Shown one piece after another: positions 5,003-6,429 of a DNA stretch of 6,429 nt (position 1 is its first letter; every line of letters begins with the position of its first letter). The translations under genes were made by a program, and so were the position numbers. The DNA lies in the NCBI GenBank assembly GCA_030592825.1, contig JAUVIG010000220.1, positions 1 to 6,429 of the forward strand. The letters are read 5' to 3'. The notes under the pieces are model-generated. The model worked only from the letters and a program-made list of their open reading frames with translations, did not search any database and was not told the origin of the DNA. The DNA comes from Chlorobiota bacterium. GTDB lineage: Bacteria > Bacteroidota > Bacteroidia > Bacteroidales > JAADGE01.

Positions 5003-6187
5003 ATGAAATTATACTGCAACACACTCCGTTTTAATAAGTTAAAATCAAACACCTGTTTTGTAATAATTTTTTTTATTATAATATCAGGTTTTTTTTCATG
5101 CATGAGTTCGAAAGAATTTTCTGTAAATCAGGAAGAATATTTAGGAAATTTAAAAAATCCCGGTGATATCTACAAAACCGTTGAATCAGATAAGCATTAT
5201 ATGCCTTTTGATATAAATATCAAACCAATGGAAAGGCTAATGTTGGTAGATTTTGACGGTGACACAGAATACAAAACAATTGAATTACAGCTTTATGACG
5301 ACAGCAGAGGTAAAGGGGCTACTGTAATTCTATATGGTAAAAACGGTAAAAATGATGTTTATTACACTGATTCCTTATTTGCTGACGGGGTCTTGTTTAA
5401 GGAAGATTTATATGAAAACAAGGATATGAAATATGCGTTAAATGTTTCTGACCGGGGACTTAATTCATTCTTAAAAATGCATGATAAGTCAGGCAGAAAA
5501 ATTGATGTAAAGATTATTGAAAAGAAAAGCGAAAATAAACTAACTTCAATGTTAGCGCCCGTTGGTGGAGGAATAAAAACATTTCCTTTCTTCCCGTTTT
5601 TTTATATGCGCGGGTTCAATATTGTTCAAAGGCCCGGAACAGAAATTAAAGTAATAATTGATGATATTGAATACAAAGTAAAAAAAATTCCCGGTTTAGC
5701 AAACGGTAAATTCGTCTATATGGCCAGGTATGCAACCAAGCCTGTAATTGGACAAATAAACACTGAATATGAAGGGCTGTTAACCGTTATTAATCTTGAT
5801 GAAAAAGATGATTACAAAATTGATAATATGAATTATCATTTTGTTGAAAATAACGGGCACAGGGAATTAAAAAAAATAACATATTCATCTCACAACCGGT
5901 TTGTCGGAATTACATTTTCACCGCCAGTACCTGATATTATCAATCTAAAAAATAATGTTGAAATTAAAGGAAGGTTTTCAATGGAATCTGACAGTATTAC
6001 AGGTATTGTTGCCGGAGAATATCAGATAAACAGCAATAACAAGAAAATTATATTACAGCCTGTTGAAGCATATTCCCCTATTCTCGGTACAGTATGGGTA
6101 AAAGCCTATGAATGGAATGCAGAAATAACAGTTCATAGTGATGAGACAGTAAATATGAAATCGAAATGGATAAAAAATTTTAAATAA
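5003..6187 (+). CDS. Predicted lipoprotein of unknown function
   Basis: A 394-residue protein. A ~17-residue polar, basic N-region is followed by a hydrophobic helix (FVIIFFIIISGFF) and a lipobox ending FFSC, with lipidated Cys33, then MSSKE. The mature part is mostly beta-rich and hydrophilic: a VDFDGDTEYKTIEL stretch (~83-96), a GGGIKTFPFFPFFYMRGFN segment (~188-206) rich in glycine and aromatics, and a C-terminal half with alternating strands ending NMKSKWIKNFK. I do not recognise a family and see no enzyme motif. The envelope location follows from the lipobox. It starts 91 bases after the sigma-factor gene and is followed after 3 bases by a membrane protein gene, so these two are probably one operon, possibly under that sigma factor. 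Confidence 0.75.
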   Translation: MKLYCNTLRFNKLKSNTCFVIIFFIIISGFFSCMSSKEFSVNQEEYLGNLKNPGDIYKTVESDKHYMPFDINIKPMERLMLVDFDGDTEYKTIELQLYDDSRGKGATVILYGKNGKNDVYYTDSLFADGVLFKEDLYENKDMKYALNVSDRGLNSFLKMHDKSGRKIDVKIIEKKSENKLTSMLAPVGGGIKTFPFFPFFYMRGFNIVQRPGTEIKVIIDDIEYKVKKIPGLANGKFVYMARYATKPVIGQINTEYEGLLTVINLDEKDDYKIDNMNYHFVENNGHRELKKITYSSHNRFVGITFSPPVPDIINLKNNVEIKGRFSMESDSITGIVAGEYQINSNNKKIILQPVEAYSPILGTVWVKAYEWNAEITVHSDETVNMKSKWIKNFK

Positions 6188-6190
6188 ACC

Positions 6191-6429
6191 ATGATTAAAT
6201 TTATCAGAACAAACCGGAAGAATATTATCGTTATTCTTTTATTTACCTGTATTTGTATATTCTTACATCAATTTGCCCCGGATCCGCAAAAAGAAGGGGT
6301 ATCTGTCAGTATTTTTTATAAACAAGGTATTTTCGGACCGATAGTCGCTGTAAACTTATTGGTAACATTCAGTTTATTAGTGTTTATATTTAACCTGATT
6401 AAAGATAAAATAAGCGGTACAAAATATAC
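6191..6429 (+). CDS. Small membrane protein, truncated by the window end
   Basis: An open frame from an ATG at 6191 to the window edge (79 complete codons, no stop). It begins MIKFIRTNRKN and has a first transmembrane helix at ~11-28 (IIVILLFTCICIFL), an outside or periplasmic loop with APDPQKEG and IFYKQGIFGP, and a second helix at ~50-70 (IVAVNLLVTFSLLVFIFNLI), then a basic KDK segment. I do not recognise a family. It lies 3 bases downstream of the lipoprotein stop, so it is almost surely translated from the same message. The C-terminal part is outside the window. Confidence 0.7.
   Translation, partial: MIKFIRTNRKNIIVILLFTCICIFLHQFAPDPQKEGVSVSIFYKQGIFGPIVAVNLLVTFSLLVFIFNLIKDKISGTKY

Overview
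The window looks like chromosomal DNA from a member of the Bacteroidota. The AT content is high, most starts have no Shine-Dalgarno site, there is a Por (type IX) secretion C-terminal domain, a TAnnTTTG-type -7 box, a Bacteroidota-style lipoprotein, and all supportable genes lie on the plus strand. No rRNA, tRNA, CRISPR array or complete mobile element is visible.

Layout. (1) 1-150 holds no clear gene. 151-1353 encodes an exported YCF48-type repeat protein with a type IX secretion tail. (2) 1354-1788 is an unusual patch. Its first ~300 bases are clearly richer in G+C than the surroundings and contain two REP-like palindromes. It carries a doubtful 82-codon ORF and ends in what reads like the domain V/VI tail of a group II intron with no intact intron or reverse transcriptase beside it. 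A -7-like box, a 16-bp dyad and an unusually good Shine-Dalgarno site then lead into the next gene. (3) 1789-3323 is a compact run of three small cytoplasmic genes: a DUF1579-family protein, a YqcC-family protein and a DUF4332 helix-hairpin-helix protein. They are probably co-transcribed. (4) 3429-4010 encodes a small cysteine-rich protein resembling the DUF6144 family, separated from its neighbours by ~100-base spacers, the second of which carries a perfect 9-bp inverted repeat. (5) 4129-4911 encodes an ECF-type sigma factor with a cysteine-rich C-terminal extension. It is followed by an unrecognised lipoprotein (5003-6187) and, 3 bases later, the start of a two-helix membrane protein that runs off the window.

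Function. The genes do not form a known pathway. The part most likely to be a coherent system is the last one: a sigma factor with a possible metal- or redox-sensing cysteine cluster and no recognisable anti-sigma gene, followed by envelope proteins it may control. The middle part is a patchwork of single-domain genes that may have been assembled by mobile elements, as the intron-like scar suggests. Family assignments were made by reading the proteins, with no database search, and are graded accordingly.
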